This document shows positions 10,618 through 21,905 of a DNA stretch of 64,000 nucleotides, in pieces. Made by a program: the position numbers and the translations under genes. The notes under the pieces were generated by a model. That model saw only the letters and a program-made list of their open reading frames with translations. It had not been told where the DNA came from and searched no databases. This stretch comes from Branchiostoma lanceolatum (lineage: Eukaryota; Chordata; Leptocardii; Amphioxiformes; Branchiostomatidae). The DNA lies in assembly GCF_035083965.1 (NCBI RefSeq), contig NC_089732.1, forward strand, positions 6,017,883 to 6,081,882, in the 5' to 3' direction. Every line of letters starts with the position of its first letter. Positions within the stretch are counted from its first letter, which is position 1.

Positions 10618-13600
10618 TCCCTTGTGACTTACAGTTTCTCTGAAACAAAACACAGTCGGCTATTTATAAAAGGTATTATCATTAAGTTCGATGACACCTT
10701 CACCTTTCAACTTCTTTTTTTTTATATTAGCAATTGGATTTCAGGCTGATTCCAGCGGGCGTTTCTTTTTTCCCGTTCTTCTGATTTACTGTTTGGGGAA
10801 ATGAGGTATTGGTACCACCTGGGTGAGCACATTATTAATCTGCTTTGATCATGTTTGTGTTATGTATCTCAATAATACAGTCGTCCAGCAGTGACTTCTC
10901 GGCTGAGGGTAGTATGAGTTGACTCCGTTTTTCGCTTTGCAATATTAGTATGTGATCTCCTCCAGCAGTTAACATGATTATTTGACAGCAACGTCATATC
11001 TTCCACATGTAGCAGACGGAATATCAGGAGCAAAAGACCACATCAGGAAGAGTTCATGGTCTGATTAGCGAGTAGTTTTCAGCTTACCAGTTTAATGGAA
11101 GTTCATGCTTTCCTTCATGGTTCACCCACATCCAATGTGTTTAATTTCATTAACTGTATGACGAATGCCACTCAGTTTACTTCCATCTGTCCTGTCCGAC
11201 GTCATCGGTGGAGTCTGTTGCAATCGCTTGGAGTGAAAGAAGAAGTTATGCATTAATGGCTTCTGCCCTGATAGAAATGAACAAAACAAAACCCAGTAAA
11301 CCCAAATTTCAGAACATGGTTTCAAGCGTAGATGTAAGGCATGTTGTAGACAAATGTTCTCTTAAACTCAGTCAAAAGGCAAACTGATAGGTTCCCAAAT
11401 TAATCTCACCACGTGACCACTCAATTCTTAAACCTCTGGGATGAACGGTTGTATCCAACAGAAAATATGATAGTGAATAACATGCGCCAAAACCAAAGAT
11501 GGCATTTTAGCACCTGTTGCCGCTAGTTCAAAGACATATAAGGCTTGTTTATTTGGGAACCGTGTATGAAGATGGGATGTAGCTCAGATGGTAGAGCGCT
11601 CGCTTAGCATGCGAGAGGTACGGGGATCGATACCCTGCATCTCCAGCTATATCTTTTTACTTTTGAATTTTGCAGTTTCAGCTTTAGAAAAAGGGTTTAT
11701 TTTTCACACCAATTGCTTCGTTGTTTCTCTCTTTTTCCTTACATTGCAAGTACACACGTACAGGTTGGAGGTCATTGAAACCTAATTAGAATAAAATTCA
11801 AGCCAAGTCACATCACAGTTGATATAACTCTAGAAATAGCTCGCTTTCCATGATAGAATAGAGATCACTAAAATAACAGTATTTTTTTTGTATATAAAGG
11901 TATATTTAAATATTGAACCTTGAATAGGTATATTCAGAAATGACCATGAAAAAGACAAATTCGGTAACAAGCCGCGTTTTTATTTTCTTTCATAGAATAT
12001 ACGATAACGGGCCATGTGAAAATTAAACACTATTCTGCCTCTAAGTTGATGAGGTTGAAATTCTCAAAATAACGAGTACACATTATTATGCTAATTATAA
12101 TAATAAACTTATACATTACGTGCACGAGTATGCTACTTACCCATCAAAACCGCAAAATGTATTCACCGTAATATACATCCAGTTACTTCCTTCTTCAGAA
12201 TTATGACCATGACTATATTTCAAATATATATATATGGAACCCTATACCTAGATGACAAATTTGACATTTGTTTTGTCATCATATTCTCGGTCGCCCCTAG
12301 TGGGCCGAATGGTCTTGTCCTCAGCCTCTCCCGGTCCTCCAAAGCTCTGGGTATGTTTGTTTTGTATTAAAATGTGGTTATTCCGCTAACTTCTCTAAAT
12401 TATCACTGCCTACTTTGGTATGCATTATAACTTATTCATTACTTATTGTTTTAAACAGAGTTTCAATATACAACATTGACATGTATTACCTCTTAACTCA
12501 GTTCTGGGTGATGTGATTTTATGCTTCTGATACGTTTGATATTTGACAGGTAAAGAAGTCTACAGATATCAGATTTCTGATATTGTGGTGAAACTTTATT
12601 TTTCTTGACCAATTCATAGCTAATTTTGACGTTTCGGCTACTGATTATTCACGAAGAGCCGTGCAACTCTGCGACGAACCTCCTTCAGACGAAACCCGTA
12701 GATAACCGGGTTGATTGCAGAGTTAAGAATGATGAAGAACATCATGCTATACAAGGAAACCAAGTCCCTTGAATGCTGAGCCAATTTGATGAAGAATGGC
12801 ATCCATCCCACCAGGAAAACGATGGTAATGGTGACGATTGTGATGGCGGATTTTCTGTTGACGCTCGGCGGGGCACCCACAGCGGCTTCTTGTGCTGCGA
12901 TGGCGCTCACGTGCTTCCAGAGACACCAGAAGATGCCCAAGTTTAAGAGTAATATTGCCGCCATCGGAATGAATACGAACACGGCGACAATGAGTACATA
13001 GTTTCGGGACAATCCAGAACCTAACGGGACGCATTTTTCGTCAAAACGTCCTGTACAATGCGAATCAAATTGGGGCAGTACCGCCAGCAGCAGTGACCAC
13101 ATCCACACGACAACGATCACGACCTTGCACTTGTCGTTGGTGACGTTGTTGACGTAGGTCATCCCGTGAACGATGAACCAGTAGCGCTCAGCCGTCAGGG
13201 CAACCAGTCCGTAGGCGGAGGACATCCCGGAGAGAAGGATTGTTGATATGCGGAAACGTAACATGAAATTGGCGGGAACGGTCTCCGTTACTGTCACGTA
13301 CACAAACAAACTACCCCCAATCATGAAGGCTATGCCCGTCAAAACGTCACCTGCTGCAAGATTAGCCACGAGAATGTAGACGGGCTTGTGGAGCTGCTTA
13401 TGCTTGATGATGGCTGCTAGCGGAAGGCCATTCGCCACGACTGACCAGACGCACAGCGAAATAGTAGTACCTACGAGGATCAGACCCCCGGTAGATTCGT
13501 ACTTTTCAAGAGGGAAGGAAGATGGGGGCTCCTCCTGCAGGCATCCGTAGACGTTGGAAGTGATATTTTCTCCTAAACCAGAGCTGTTGCTAGCCGCAAA

Positions 13601-13755
13601 AGTACAGTTCCCATACGAATCGTTGGGGTTGTCACTGACGTCGACCCGGTCCGTAACGTTCACGCCTGACCCAGAAGCCGGGCTTCCAACGTTAGCGCAG
13701 CGGCTTGTGATGAGGAGAACCCCCAACGCCGCTCCGATGTAGCTACCTCTGCACA
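10618..13755 (-). repeat. Duplicated unit of about 3.13 kb, copy B
   Basis: Second copy of the unit at 7484-10617. Similarity continues past GPCR 3 into its upstream region, interrupted by a MITE at 14069-14299, and stops near 14485, where both units read CACCCACATCCAATG before diverging. Confidence 0.85.
11573..11645 (+). tRNA. tRNA-Ala (AGC), variant with T at position 1
   Basis: Counterpart of the tRNA at 8439, 3134 bp away. It shares the T at position 1 (U1-C72 mismatch), so that change predates the duplication. Its T-stem is normal (CGGGG), with anticodon AGC, G3:U70 and a following CTTTTTAC terminator. Confidence 0.87.
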
Positions 13756-13762
13756 CCATCAT
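12638..13762 (-). CDS. Rhodopsin-type GPCR, copy 3
   Basis: Intronless 374-residue receptor starting MMVCRGSYIG at 13762, with a signal peptide and an N-glycosylation-rich tail. It has ERYW, VGWMP, NPVIY and the loop-2 pair of cysteines (HCTGRFDEKC). It differs from copy 2 at scattered positions and matches its C-terminus (LKEVRRRVARLFVNNQ). The conserved TTTGTTTCAG acceptor lies upstream. Function is as for the other copies: a membrane receptor of unknown ligand. Confidence 0.88.
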   Translation of the reverse strand: MMVCRGSYIGAALGVLLITSRCANVGSPASGSGVNVTDRVDVSDNPNDSYGNCTFAASNSSGLGENITSNVYGCLQEEPPSSFPLEKYESTGGLILVGTTISLCVWSVVANGLPLAAIIKHKQLHKPVYILVANLAAGDVLTGIAFMIGGSLFVYVTVTETVPANFMLRFRISTILLSGMSSAYGLVALTAERYWFIVHGMTYVNNVTNDKCKVVIVVVWMWSLLLAVLPQFDSHCTGRFDEKCVPLGSGLSRNYVLIVAVFVFIPMAAILLLNLGIFWCLWKHVSAIAAQEAAVGAPPSVNRKSAITIVTITIVFLVGWMPFFIKLAQHSRDLVSLYSMMFFIILNSAINPVIYGFRLKEVRRRVARLFVNNQ

Positions 13763-14068
13763 TCCCTTGTGACTTACATACAGTTTCTCTGAAACAAAAC
13801 ACAGTCGGCGATTTATAAAAGGTATTTTCGTTAATTTCGATTCTTCTTTTTTTTATTGGATTTCCGGCTGATCCCAGTGGGCGTTTCTTTTTTCCCGTTC
13901 TTCTAATTTACTGTGTGGGGAAATGAGGTGTTGGTTCCACCTTGGTGAGCACATTCTTAATCTGCTTTGATCATGTTTTATGTTATGTATTTCAATAATA
14001 CAGTCGTCAAGCAGTGACTTCTCGGCTGAGTGTAGTATGAGTTGAGTCGGTTTTTTGCTTTTGCAATT

Positions 14069-14299
14069 CTGTAATTCACTTTATCTTCACGGTGGCAAAA
14101 TTTCACGGTGTAAGGAAAATGCAAATTTTTCAGTTATCTTCAACTTCACGGTGGCGGCAAGTGATTTACAGAACAGATTTGTGAAGGAATGATAAATGGT
14201 AACAACAGGTTTTTACACGGTGATGATAAGTTCCAGTTCAGCGGCGACCGTGAAAACAGTGAACTTAAAGTTACAGTGAAAGAAACAAGAATTACAGTA
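14069..14299. mobile_element. MITE, TACTGTAATTC family, copy 2
   Basis: Runs from CTGTAATTCACTTTATCTTC to GAATTACAGTA and matches the copy at 6123 along its length. The two sister units lack it: they read GCAATACTAGTATGTGATCT (copy 1) or GCAATATTAGTATGTG (copy 2) at this point, so the insertion came after the unit duplication. Confidence 0.75.
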
Positions 14300-14485
14300 T
14301 GTGATCTGCAGCAGTTAAAATGATTATTTGACAGCAACTTCATATCTTCTACATGTAGCAGACGGGACATCAGGAGCAAAAAAAAACACATCAGGAAGAG
14401 TTCATGGTCTGATTAGCGAGTAGTTTTCAGCTTACCAGTTTAATGGAAGTTTATGCTTTTTTTCATGGTTCACCCACATCCAATG

Positions 14486-17155
14486 AGTTTAATTTCATTT
14501 GCCGAATAGTAGATTCTTCGTTTTTTCTTTCATATCTTCTCCTTTGACTTTAAAATTTTCTTTGGCATTACTATCCTTTTCCCAAAGAGATTTTTTGCAA
14601 TTCACGGCACATATTTGCTGTTTACAGGTGCTTTGCGAAATTTACAGTATTGTCGTAAAGTTTTTTTGGGGGGAAACGGACGAAAATTGATGCGCGCGTG
14701 GATGTCATCCATATAATCAAATCAACATCGCCTAATTCGTAATGAGGTTGTCGAATTTCGCCCAAATGTCTTCTAGTGTAATACGTAGGCGATCCCCTGA
14801 GTTTCGCACCTTTATCATTGTTTAAGTGATAATATCTTGCTAAAATGCCTAAAACTGATCATATCAAATCTTAGTGAGCCAATCACGAACGCCCGTGCCT
14901 AATCACGCCTTATATTCAAATTTCCCGCCGCCATGACGTCATGTTGACAGGTGGTGCATTCTTGCTGTGGCCTGGTCTGCGCGTGGCCTCGTGAACGACG
15001 TGTCCAAAAGTTTATATACTTCTCGTGCTCAAAAATTTCAGTTTTCTAACCTTTTTGTGGGCAGTTTTCTGGAGGAATTGTGGAGAACGACGTGTGGAAT
15101 AACATGGGCGAGAATGTCCGGGCAGAGGTTTGTTTGCAGCTTGGCAGGGCCGTCGGATGACTTCGGATTCAAAAATGTGACGCAGCACCAGGCAGGTAAT
15201 GTTCAAACTTCTGATCTGGAAATTTCGTCTAATCAGTTTTATTTCTGACGAAAAACAAAGCGTTAAGTTTAACCTTGCAATACGTTGTGGTCGGCAAATT
15301 GTGTTTTCAACCGTGTGCATTTCTTGTCTTGTATGTTTTCCCGTATTGTTGAAAATGGAAATAACGAGGGCGCGAGGAAGCAAGAAAATAACATACGGCA
15401 TTCTGCCAAGGGGATATTGGTGAAGAAAATTAGGGCTGAGAAAAACTGTACTGGAATTTTCACCACAGATATATCATGCGGAGGCATCCAGACTAAATTT
15501 TGCTGTGTTGTCTTTTTCACAAACATGCAAATCAATCTGCTGAAGAGTTCAATCGTAAGGTGAAAGAAAATAGAAAATATCAGGCACGTAACTAGTACAG
15601 GCGGTACAGTCTACGGGGGTACAACACCGGGACGGACCCGAACTGTCAACCTTGCTTCGACAACTGAAAGGTAAATCATAGGCGGGAGATTGTATAGTGC
15701 TAAAAGATACATTTGTGGAGGGGAGTTCTGGAGTGTCAAATCCAAATGGCATGCCGTACTTGTGTCTGCTCAACATGCCAGAGGTCAAGATCATAGATAG
15801 AGTGAGTGTTCATAACTATTACTGTACATCAATACCAACGCCGGGGTTGTTTCCTTGCTTTTAGGTGTATGTGTGTGACAATGACCCTCCCAACAGCTTG
15901 CGATCCATACATACTTATAGTACACAGGGTCAGTGCAAACGTTGGCAATATTGAACACCACTGGGTCCTTCATGGACGAAGTCTGGACTGTGCGGACACC
16001 TAAATTATATGCCTTGCCAATAGGACTATGATTGCTGGTGTGGGCTTGCTGCCCGGAAAATTGTGACCAAAATGGTCTGAAACAGGCTTGATCGCCTGAG
16101 TCTTGACTCCGTTTGGCTTGTAACAACACCAGGGCCCCTCATCCCCATAGGGGGCTTAAATACATAGTGCCGGCGTCAGGGGATCGCCAGAGCAGTGCTC
16201 TCGAGGCATGGTGGTGAGTTTGCACACGATACGGAAAGAAATCACACACCCAAAAGAACCCAACTTTGAAGGGTTCCAATGTTGATGTAGAGTAATGGAT
16301 ATGATCACTCCCTCTCTCCATGTTTTGATCTCTAGCACGTTGTACGGACATGGATGCGACATACGGTTTGGATTTGACTATTTAAAGCCCCCTCTACGGG
16401 TGTTTTTCTCTTGGGACTGTACCATCTTTTGCTGATGATTCACCTTTCATTTATCGAGACAAGTTCACAGTCTGGTTCGATCCCGGTGTTGTAACCCAGA
16501 AGGCTGGAGCCCCTTTACTGGTTATGTGCCTGACCTTTTCTCTTTTCTTCCCCTCACGATTCAACTCCTTAGTAAGTTGATTGGCATGTTCGTGACAAGG
16601 ACTGTGAATTGTAATAGAGTCATTTTGTATCCTATACTATTTAGCTACTCGTATTTTAATTTGTATCCACATTTAGAATATCAACAAAGGTTTTCCGCCT
16701 AGAGGACGAAAGATCCGTACGTGATAAATCGAAGAGAAACCATGGTGACTTAAGACTTGTCTTAGTTTCGCTTTCTTTACCCTATTTGTACCTCACACGT
16801 TTATTGTGGAAGAACTACTGCAATGGGAACAACCATTGATTCCTTAACAGTTTTTCGAAGTCCTTACGTTTTGGTCCCGTTACTTTCCCGATTGTGTAGT
16901 CGTCCACGTTTCCCTGATGTCCGGTAGTCACAATAACATGATATATTATGCGACACTATTAGATTAACTGCTATACGATACTATAATATTAATGGTTATG
17001 CGATACTATTAGATTGATGGTTATGGGATACTATTGGATTGATGGTTATGCGATACTATTGGATTAATGACTGTTCGTTTTTGTACCATTTTCTGTCAAA
17101 TTTCTAGCTCCCATACAATTCTATCTTAGCCACAAAGTCTTCTAAGCTGTTGTTT
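14486..17155. other. Unassigned region between GPCR copies 3 and 4
   Basis: No gene can be supported. There are short frames, a CpG-richer patch near 14900-15180 that might be a promoter, and consensus-like donors (15673, 15800), but no protein family is recognisable. A pol III B-box-like GGTTCGATCCCGG at about 16475 has no A-box or cloverleaf. Confidence 0.4.
16938..17070. repeat. Short tandem repeat, about 31 bp unit
   Basis: Four to five units of the type TTATGCGATACTATTAGATT, each followed by GATGG or AATGG, with point differences. Confidence 0.75.
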
Positions 17156-17685
17156 TCTAGACATCATACCTCGAATATGCTGCAACAGTTTGGGATCCAC
17201 ACACAAAGAAGGATATAGATAAACTGGAGAGGGTGCAGAACCAATCTGCCAGATTCTGCACGAACAACTATGACAGGGGCTCTAGTGTAACCAAAATTAA
17301 AGCAGATCTGCAATGGATGTCACTTGAGGACAGGAGAACAATGTCCAGACTTTGCATGATGTACAAGATGACTAATAAACTTGTGGACGTACCGACTGAT
17401 ACGTATCTAATAAGCACCAGAGTTATCAACCAAGGATTGATTTGTTCAAAAATTCGTATTTCCCGAGAACCATAGTAAAATGGAACTCGTTGTCATCAAG
17501 TACTGTAGGAGCTTCCTCACTAAGTAGATTTAAAGAACGGTTGCAGTCAGATATGCAAAGACTAGGTGTAATAGACCGTTCGGTGTATTATGACCAGCTG
17601 CTGCCGCGCCGCGTGCCTGCAAAGCTGGTGTGTTACGCCTAATGGCGGTTATACCGGCTATATTGATACAGATACAGATACATCC
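17156..17685 (+). mobile_element. CR1/Jockey-like LINE 3' end (truncated)
   Basis: Two adjoining frames (from 17164 and 17442) encode the C-terminal end of a non-LTR reverse transcriptase: YAATVWDPHTKKDIDKLERV, ARFCTNNYDRGSSVT, then FPRTIVKWNSLSSS and SLSRFKERL, ending LLPRRVPAKLVCYA. The tail carries GATACAGATACAGATACA, a repeat typical of CR1-type 3' ends. The polymerase core and the upstream ORF are missing and the frame shifts near 17445, so it is a dead 5'-truncated copy. Confidence 0.85.
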
Positions 17686-17689
17686 AATA

Positions 17690-18929
17690 ATCTTCTTTTA
17701 TTTTTCTTCCCTGTAGTCCAGTGACTTTGGGGCCCGCCCTTTGGAGAGAAGACAGACTGGACATGTGGCAACCTAAGCTGAAGATGTTTCTTCGCAACTT
17801 TAGTTTCGAGTACATTCAAATTTATATCAACTCAGCTGCTTGGCCAGAATTTGAACCAATATTTAACACTGATTTCATAGCAGAGCTGGAGCCCCATCTT
17901 TAATTTCAAAGGGTAATATTGGTTTGATTTAAGCAGTCACCGTGTGTATTTGAACCAACAACGTTTAAGCACAATAATGATAACACTCAAACTTCCCCTC
18001 CTGTCTCTTTACCGTGACTCCTGCAGGTTTGAACAACACGTCCTCACTAATAGCATTTTACTTTGAAGTACATTTCACTTAACACACTGTGCAGCTTCTT
18101 GGGATTCAAGCAATCTGCAACCGCAACGATCGGAACCCAGATTGCCTTAAGTACGTTGCTCAGCAAGCACACCATATGCAGCAGTTTGGGATTCGGCAAA
18201 CCAACAAACTAAAGGTCATGATATCAGACGCAAAGTTTATTTGTGTTTTTTTTTTATTCAAATAGATTAGTCTGGTAATTTATCTAGTCTGTGGATCCAT
18301 CTTTGCCATGTTCTACCAGATTTGTTTGCTTTTCCATTTCTCCCTCTTTGACAACTGTAGGTGATGTGCCATGTCCAACTACCCTGTGCAACATGGCACG
18401 GAGAACCTAAGACTGCGGCGACGGGACAGGTGTGACAGATGGTCCCAGAACAGGTGTATCCTGCAAGATAGCTGCGGGGTGGAGGTCATCAACAATACGT
18501 CAGGGGTCAGACCTGAAACCCCTGACCTAAGCGAGTCTCTGTGTCATTCTTGAGTAGGTCATTTGTCAGCCATAGGTCATAGGTCATAGGTCAATCCAAA
18601 TAAAGGACTGCTCCATTAGGATAGGAAGGAAGGTTTAAGAATTATTTGATTGAAAAGTCAAAAGACCACCACCACCATCAAAAAGCGCACGCAGTTTGGT
18701 TTGCACTAATTCATCACGCAAAATAAAGCAAATTCTGACTGCTTTCTGTGTTTCGGCAGTTGAAAGCACTACATGTATAATCACTTTTTATTCAATTTGG
18801 CTATAGAAAAGTTTCCTTCCATATTGTTAGAATGACTATCAAATTTTCTCCAAGAAGTGCATATTCATGCTTGGCCATTTAAAATCAACTCTTGTAGCAA
18901 GGTTTCCATGGTTCAAATCCACCAACCGC
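17690..18929. other. Intergenic, no firm gene
   Basis: A possible exon (17717-17902, preceded by CTTCCCTGTAG, open to a stop after ELEPHL) is not linked to any recognised protein. A short repeat of AGGTCAT lies near 18570. Confidence 0.35.
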
Positions 18930-19207
18930 GTCCACTGCTCTTAGTACTGAAATCGCGTCTCCCCTGCCCTTGGTACTGAGGGTCTCTTCCCTGCCCTTAG
19001 TACTGAGGTTCTCTCCACTGCCCTCAGTACTGAAATCCCATCCCCTGCCCTTAGTACTGAAGTTCTCTCCCCTGACCTTAGAACTGAGGTTCTCTCCCCT
19101 GCCCATAGAACTTAGGTTCTCTCCCCTGCCCTTAGTACTAAAATCCCATCCCCTGCCGTTAGTACTGAAGTCCCGTCTCCCCTGCCCTTAGTACTGAAGT
19201 TCTGTCC
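18930..19207. repeat. Minisatellite, about 29-bp unit, 9-10 copies
   Basis: Units of the type CCCTGCCCTTAGTACTGAAG followed by TTCTCTC or TCCCATC repeat with point differences. All frames here are only open because of the repeat. Confidence 0.9.
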
Positions 19208-19714
19208 CCCTCCCTTGTGTGACGTTGTCCTTGCACCCAATCCCTTGTTATAAATTGGCTATAAAAGTATACTTGTATACGCGAAAGTCATTGTATCGCG
19301 ATGCACGTCAGATTGATAGTACTGTAGCAGCAATGTGACGTCAACGCACTGTCACTCTTATTTCAACAGATAGGAGTCCCCAAAGCCACTTCGATCGATA
19401 GAATAGATTTAATCAACCTAGAAAGGCAACATTTGCGGGAGCAAATGCAACATGTTTCGCCCATTTCCCTCCCCATTTAAAAAGCGACTGTGCCATAGAG
19501 GCTAACGTTTGTTGTATGTCTGCAATGTTGGTATTTGAATGAATAATTGAATTGAAGACCAGTCAGAAATGGATCTCTCCCAATTTGAAACCCTGTGCAT
19601 GGATGGGCTCTTCCAGGCACCCATATTCATACTGGACCATTAAAAACCACATTCACCAGAGACGCCTCAATGGTCGCTATGAAAAACACCAAGTAGGCAA
19701 TGCTGGAGTTCTCC

Positions 19715-20615
19715 TTAATCAACGACTCCAGCTCATATTTTTGCAGTTTTAGCTTTTGTTTAGAAAAAGGGTTTAATTCTCTTTCTCTGTACAAACGTCC
19801 AGGTTGGTGGTCATTGACCCGAATTTTGATATGATTCAAGCCAAGTCACATTACAGTTCGCTCTCCATGATAGAATAGAGATCACTAAAATAACAGTCAA
19901 TTATTTATATAAAGGTACATTTGAACATTAAACGGGGACATAGGTACATTTGGAAATGACCATAAAAATGACAAATTCTGTTACACGCGTCATTTCTTTT
20001 TTCTTTCATAGAATATACGATAACGGGTCATGTAGAAAGTGAAAACTTTTCTGCCTCTAAGTTGATGAGTTTGGACTTCTCAAATTTAAGAGCACACATA
20101 ATTATGCTAAATTTAAATACAACGTGCACTATTATATTACTTAACCATCAAACCCACAAAAAACTTCACCATAATTCAATTGCACAACTACTTTCTTCTT
20201 CAGGCATCATGACCATGACTATATTTCAAATATATATATACAGGTATGGCACCCTAGATGACAGATTTGAAATTTGGTCGGATGGTTTTGTCCCTTCCCC
20301 CCATCTGTTCTGGTCCTTCAAAGCTCTAGATTTGTTTTGTAAATATGAATATAGTTATTGAGCTAACTTCTCTCAGGTATCAATACCTACTTTGGTATTC
20401 ATTCTAACTTACGCATAACTTGTTTTTTCAAACATAGTTTCAATATACAACATTGACAAGTATTACCACTAACTTAGTTCAGGGTGCTGTGATTTTTATG
20501 CTTCTGATACATTTGATATTTGATAGGTAAAAAAAGTCTAGAGATGTCCGATTTGTGATATTGTGGTGAAAGTTTGTTTTTCTTGTCCAATTCACGGCTA
20601 GTTTTGACGTTCTGG
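19715..20615 (-). repeat. Diverged flank of the GPCR/tRNA unit, tRNA reduced to a remnant
   Basis: From about 19735 the sequence matches the spacer between tRNA and GPCR in the 3.1 kb units (TTTTGCAGTTTTAGCTTTTG, TAGAAAAAGGGTTTA, CAAGCCAAGTCACAT). Where the tRNA should end, only ACTCCAGCT remains. The rest of the tRNA has been lost or replaced. Confidence 0.65.
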
Positions 20616-21905
20616 CTAATGGTTATTCACGAAGAGCCGTGCAACGCCGCGACGAACCTCCTTCAGACGAAACCCGTAAATAACCGGGTTGATCGCAGAG
20701 TTCAGGCTGATGAAGATCAGCATTTTAAACACGGATATTATGTCTGTAGACATTTGGGCAACTTTGACGAAGAATGGCATCCATCCCACAAGGAACACGA
20801 TGGTGATGATGACGATTGTGATGGCGGATTTTCTGTTGACGCTCGGCGGTGCACCCACAGCGGCTTCTTGTGCTGCGATGGCGCTCACGTGCTTCCAGAG
20901 ACACCAGAAGATGCCCAAGTTTAAGAGTAATATTGCCGCCATCGGAATGAATACGAACACTAGGACAGCGATCACATAATTTCGGGACAGTCCCGCACCT
21001 AACGGGACACATTCTTCGTCAAAACGTCCTGTACAGTGCGAGTCAAAGTGAGGCAATATCGACAGCAGCAGTGACCACATCCACACGACAACGATCACGA
21101 CCTTGCACTTGTCGTTGGTGACGTTGTTGACGTAGGTCATCCCGTGCACGATGAACCAGTAGCGCTCAGCCGTCAGGGTCACCACGCTGTAGGCGGAGGA
21201 CATCCCAGAGAGAAGGAGCGAGGAGAGACGAAGGTTCAACATTGCATTGGAGGGGACAGTCTCTGTCACTATGACGTACACTTGAGAGCTACATCCCACG
21301 ATGAAGACTATGCCGGCCAAGATGTCGCCTGCTGCCAGATTAGCCATGAGAATGTAGACGGGCGTGTGGAGCTGTTCATGCTTGATAATGGCTGCAAGCG
21401 GGAGGCTATTCGCCACGACTGACCAGACGCCAAGACTTATAGCAATGCCTGCGTATACCATAAGATATTTATCGGCATCGACATACTTTTGAAGGGGAAA
21501 GGACGTTGGGGGCTCTTTCTGCAGACATTCGTTGGAGTCTGAAATGATAACCTCTCCTAAACCTGGCCCATTGGTGGTCGCAAATGGACAGTTTCCAAAG
21601 GGACCACTAGTATTTCTCAGCGTTGAATTGTGGAACGTACCCGTTTCTTGACTTGTAACGTTTCCGAAGGAACCACTAGTATTTCTCAGCGTTGCATTGT
21701 GGAACGCACCCGTTTCTTGACTTGTGACGTTTCTGAAGGAACCACTAGTATTTCTCAGTGTTGCATTGTGGAACGTACCCGTTTCTTGACTTGTAACGTT
21801 CAAGTCCGGTCCAGAAGTCGAGTTTATCCCAGCGCAGCGACATGTGGCGAGGAGTACCAACAGCACAGCCCCAGTACTAGTGTACATGTAGCTGCCTTCA
21901 CGCAT
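20616..21905 (-). CDS. Rhodopsin-type GPCR, copy 4, with glycosylation-rich N-terminal repeats
   Basis: Intronless 429-residue receptor, the most diverged of the four. Start MREGSYMYTSTGAVLLVLLA gives a signal peptide. Residues 36-104 are three tandem 23-residue repeats (NVTSQETGxFHNxTLRNTSG), each with three N-glycosylation sites. Then come TM1 (VVANSLPLAA), TM2 (NLAAGD), ERYWFIV, the loop-2 pair HCTGRFDEEC, VGWMPFF and NPVIYGF. TM3 lacks its usual top cysteine. The intracellular loops are almost identical to the other copies (IAAQEAAVGAPPSVNRKSA), while the extracellular parts differ, which suggests shared coupling and a different ligand preference. This last point is inference. Confidence 0.88.
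   Translation of the reverse strand: MREGSYMYTSTGAVLLVLLATCRCAGINSTSGPDLNVTSQETGTFHNATLRNTSGSFRNVTSQETGAFHNATLRNTSGSFGNVTSQETGTFHNSTLRNTSGPFGNCPFATTNGPGLGEVIISDSNECLQKEPPTSFPLQKYVDADKYLMVYAGIAISLGVWSVVANSLPLAAIIKHEQLHTPVYILMANLAAGDILAGIVFIVGCSSQVYVIVTETVPSNAMLNLRLSSLLLSGMSSAYSVVTLTAERYWFIVHGMTYVNNVTNDKCKVVIVVVWMWSLLLSILPHFDSHCTGRFDEECVPLGAGLSRNYVIAVLVFVFIPMAAILLLNLGIFWCLWKHVSAIAAQEAAVGAPPSVNRKSAITIVIITIVFLVGWMPFFVKVAQMSTDIISVFKMLIFISLNSAINPVIYGFRLKEVRRGVARLFVNNH
21594..21800 (-). repeat. Three 69-bp tandem repeats inside GPCR copy 4
   Basis: Each unit encodes 23 residues (NVTSQETGTFHNATLRNTSG plus three). Copies 1-2 are nearly identical and the third has HNST and SGPFG. The other three receptors lack it. 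Confidence 0.9.

Noticed and set aside
14940-15800. Possible small exons with donor-like sites
   Set aside because: The implied intron (about 36 bp) is too short and no protein family is recognisable.
16470-16490. Pol III B-box-like sequence GGTTCGATCCCGG
   Set aside because: No A-box or cloverleaf can be drawn upstream.
18930-19207. CRISPR-like regular repeats
   Set aside because: Units are contiguous minisatellite copies without unique spacers, in a eukaryotic setting.
20574-21012. Conserved small frames antisense to or shifted within the GPCR genes
   Set aside because: They recur only because the receptor genes are copies of one another.
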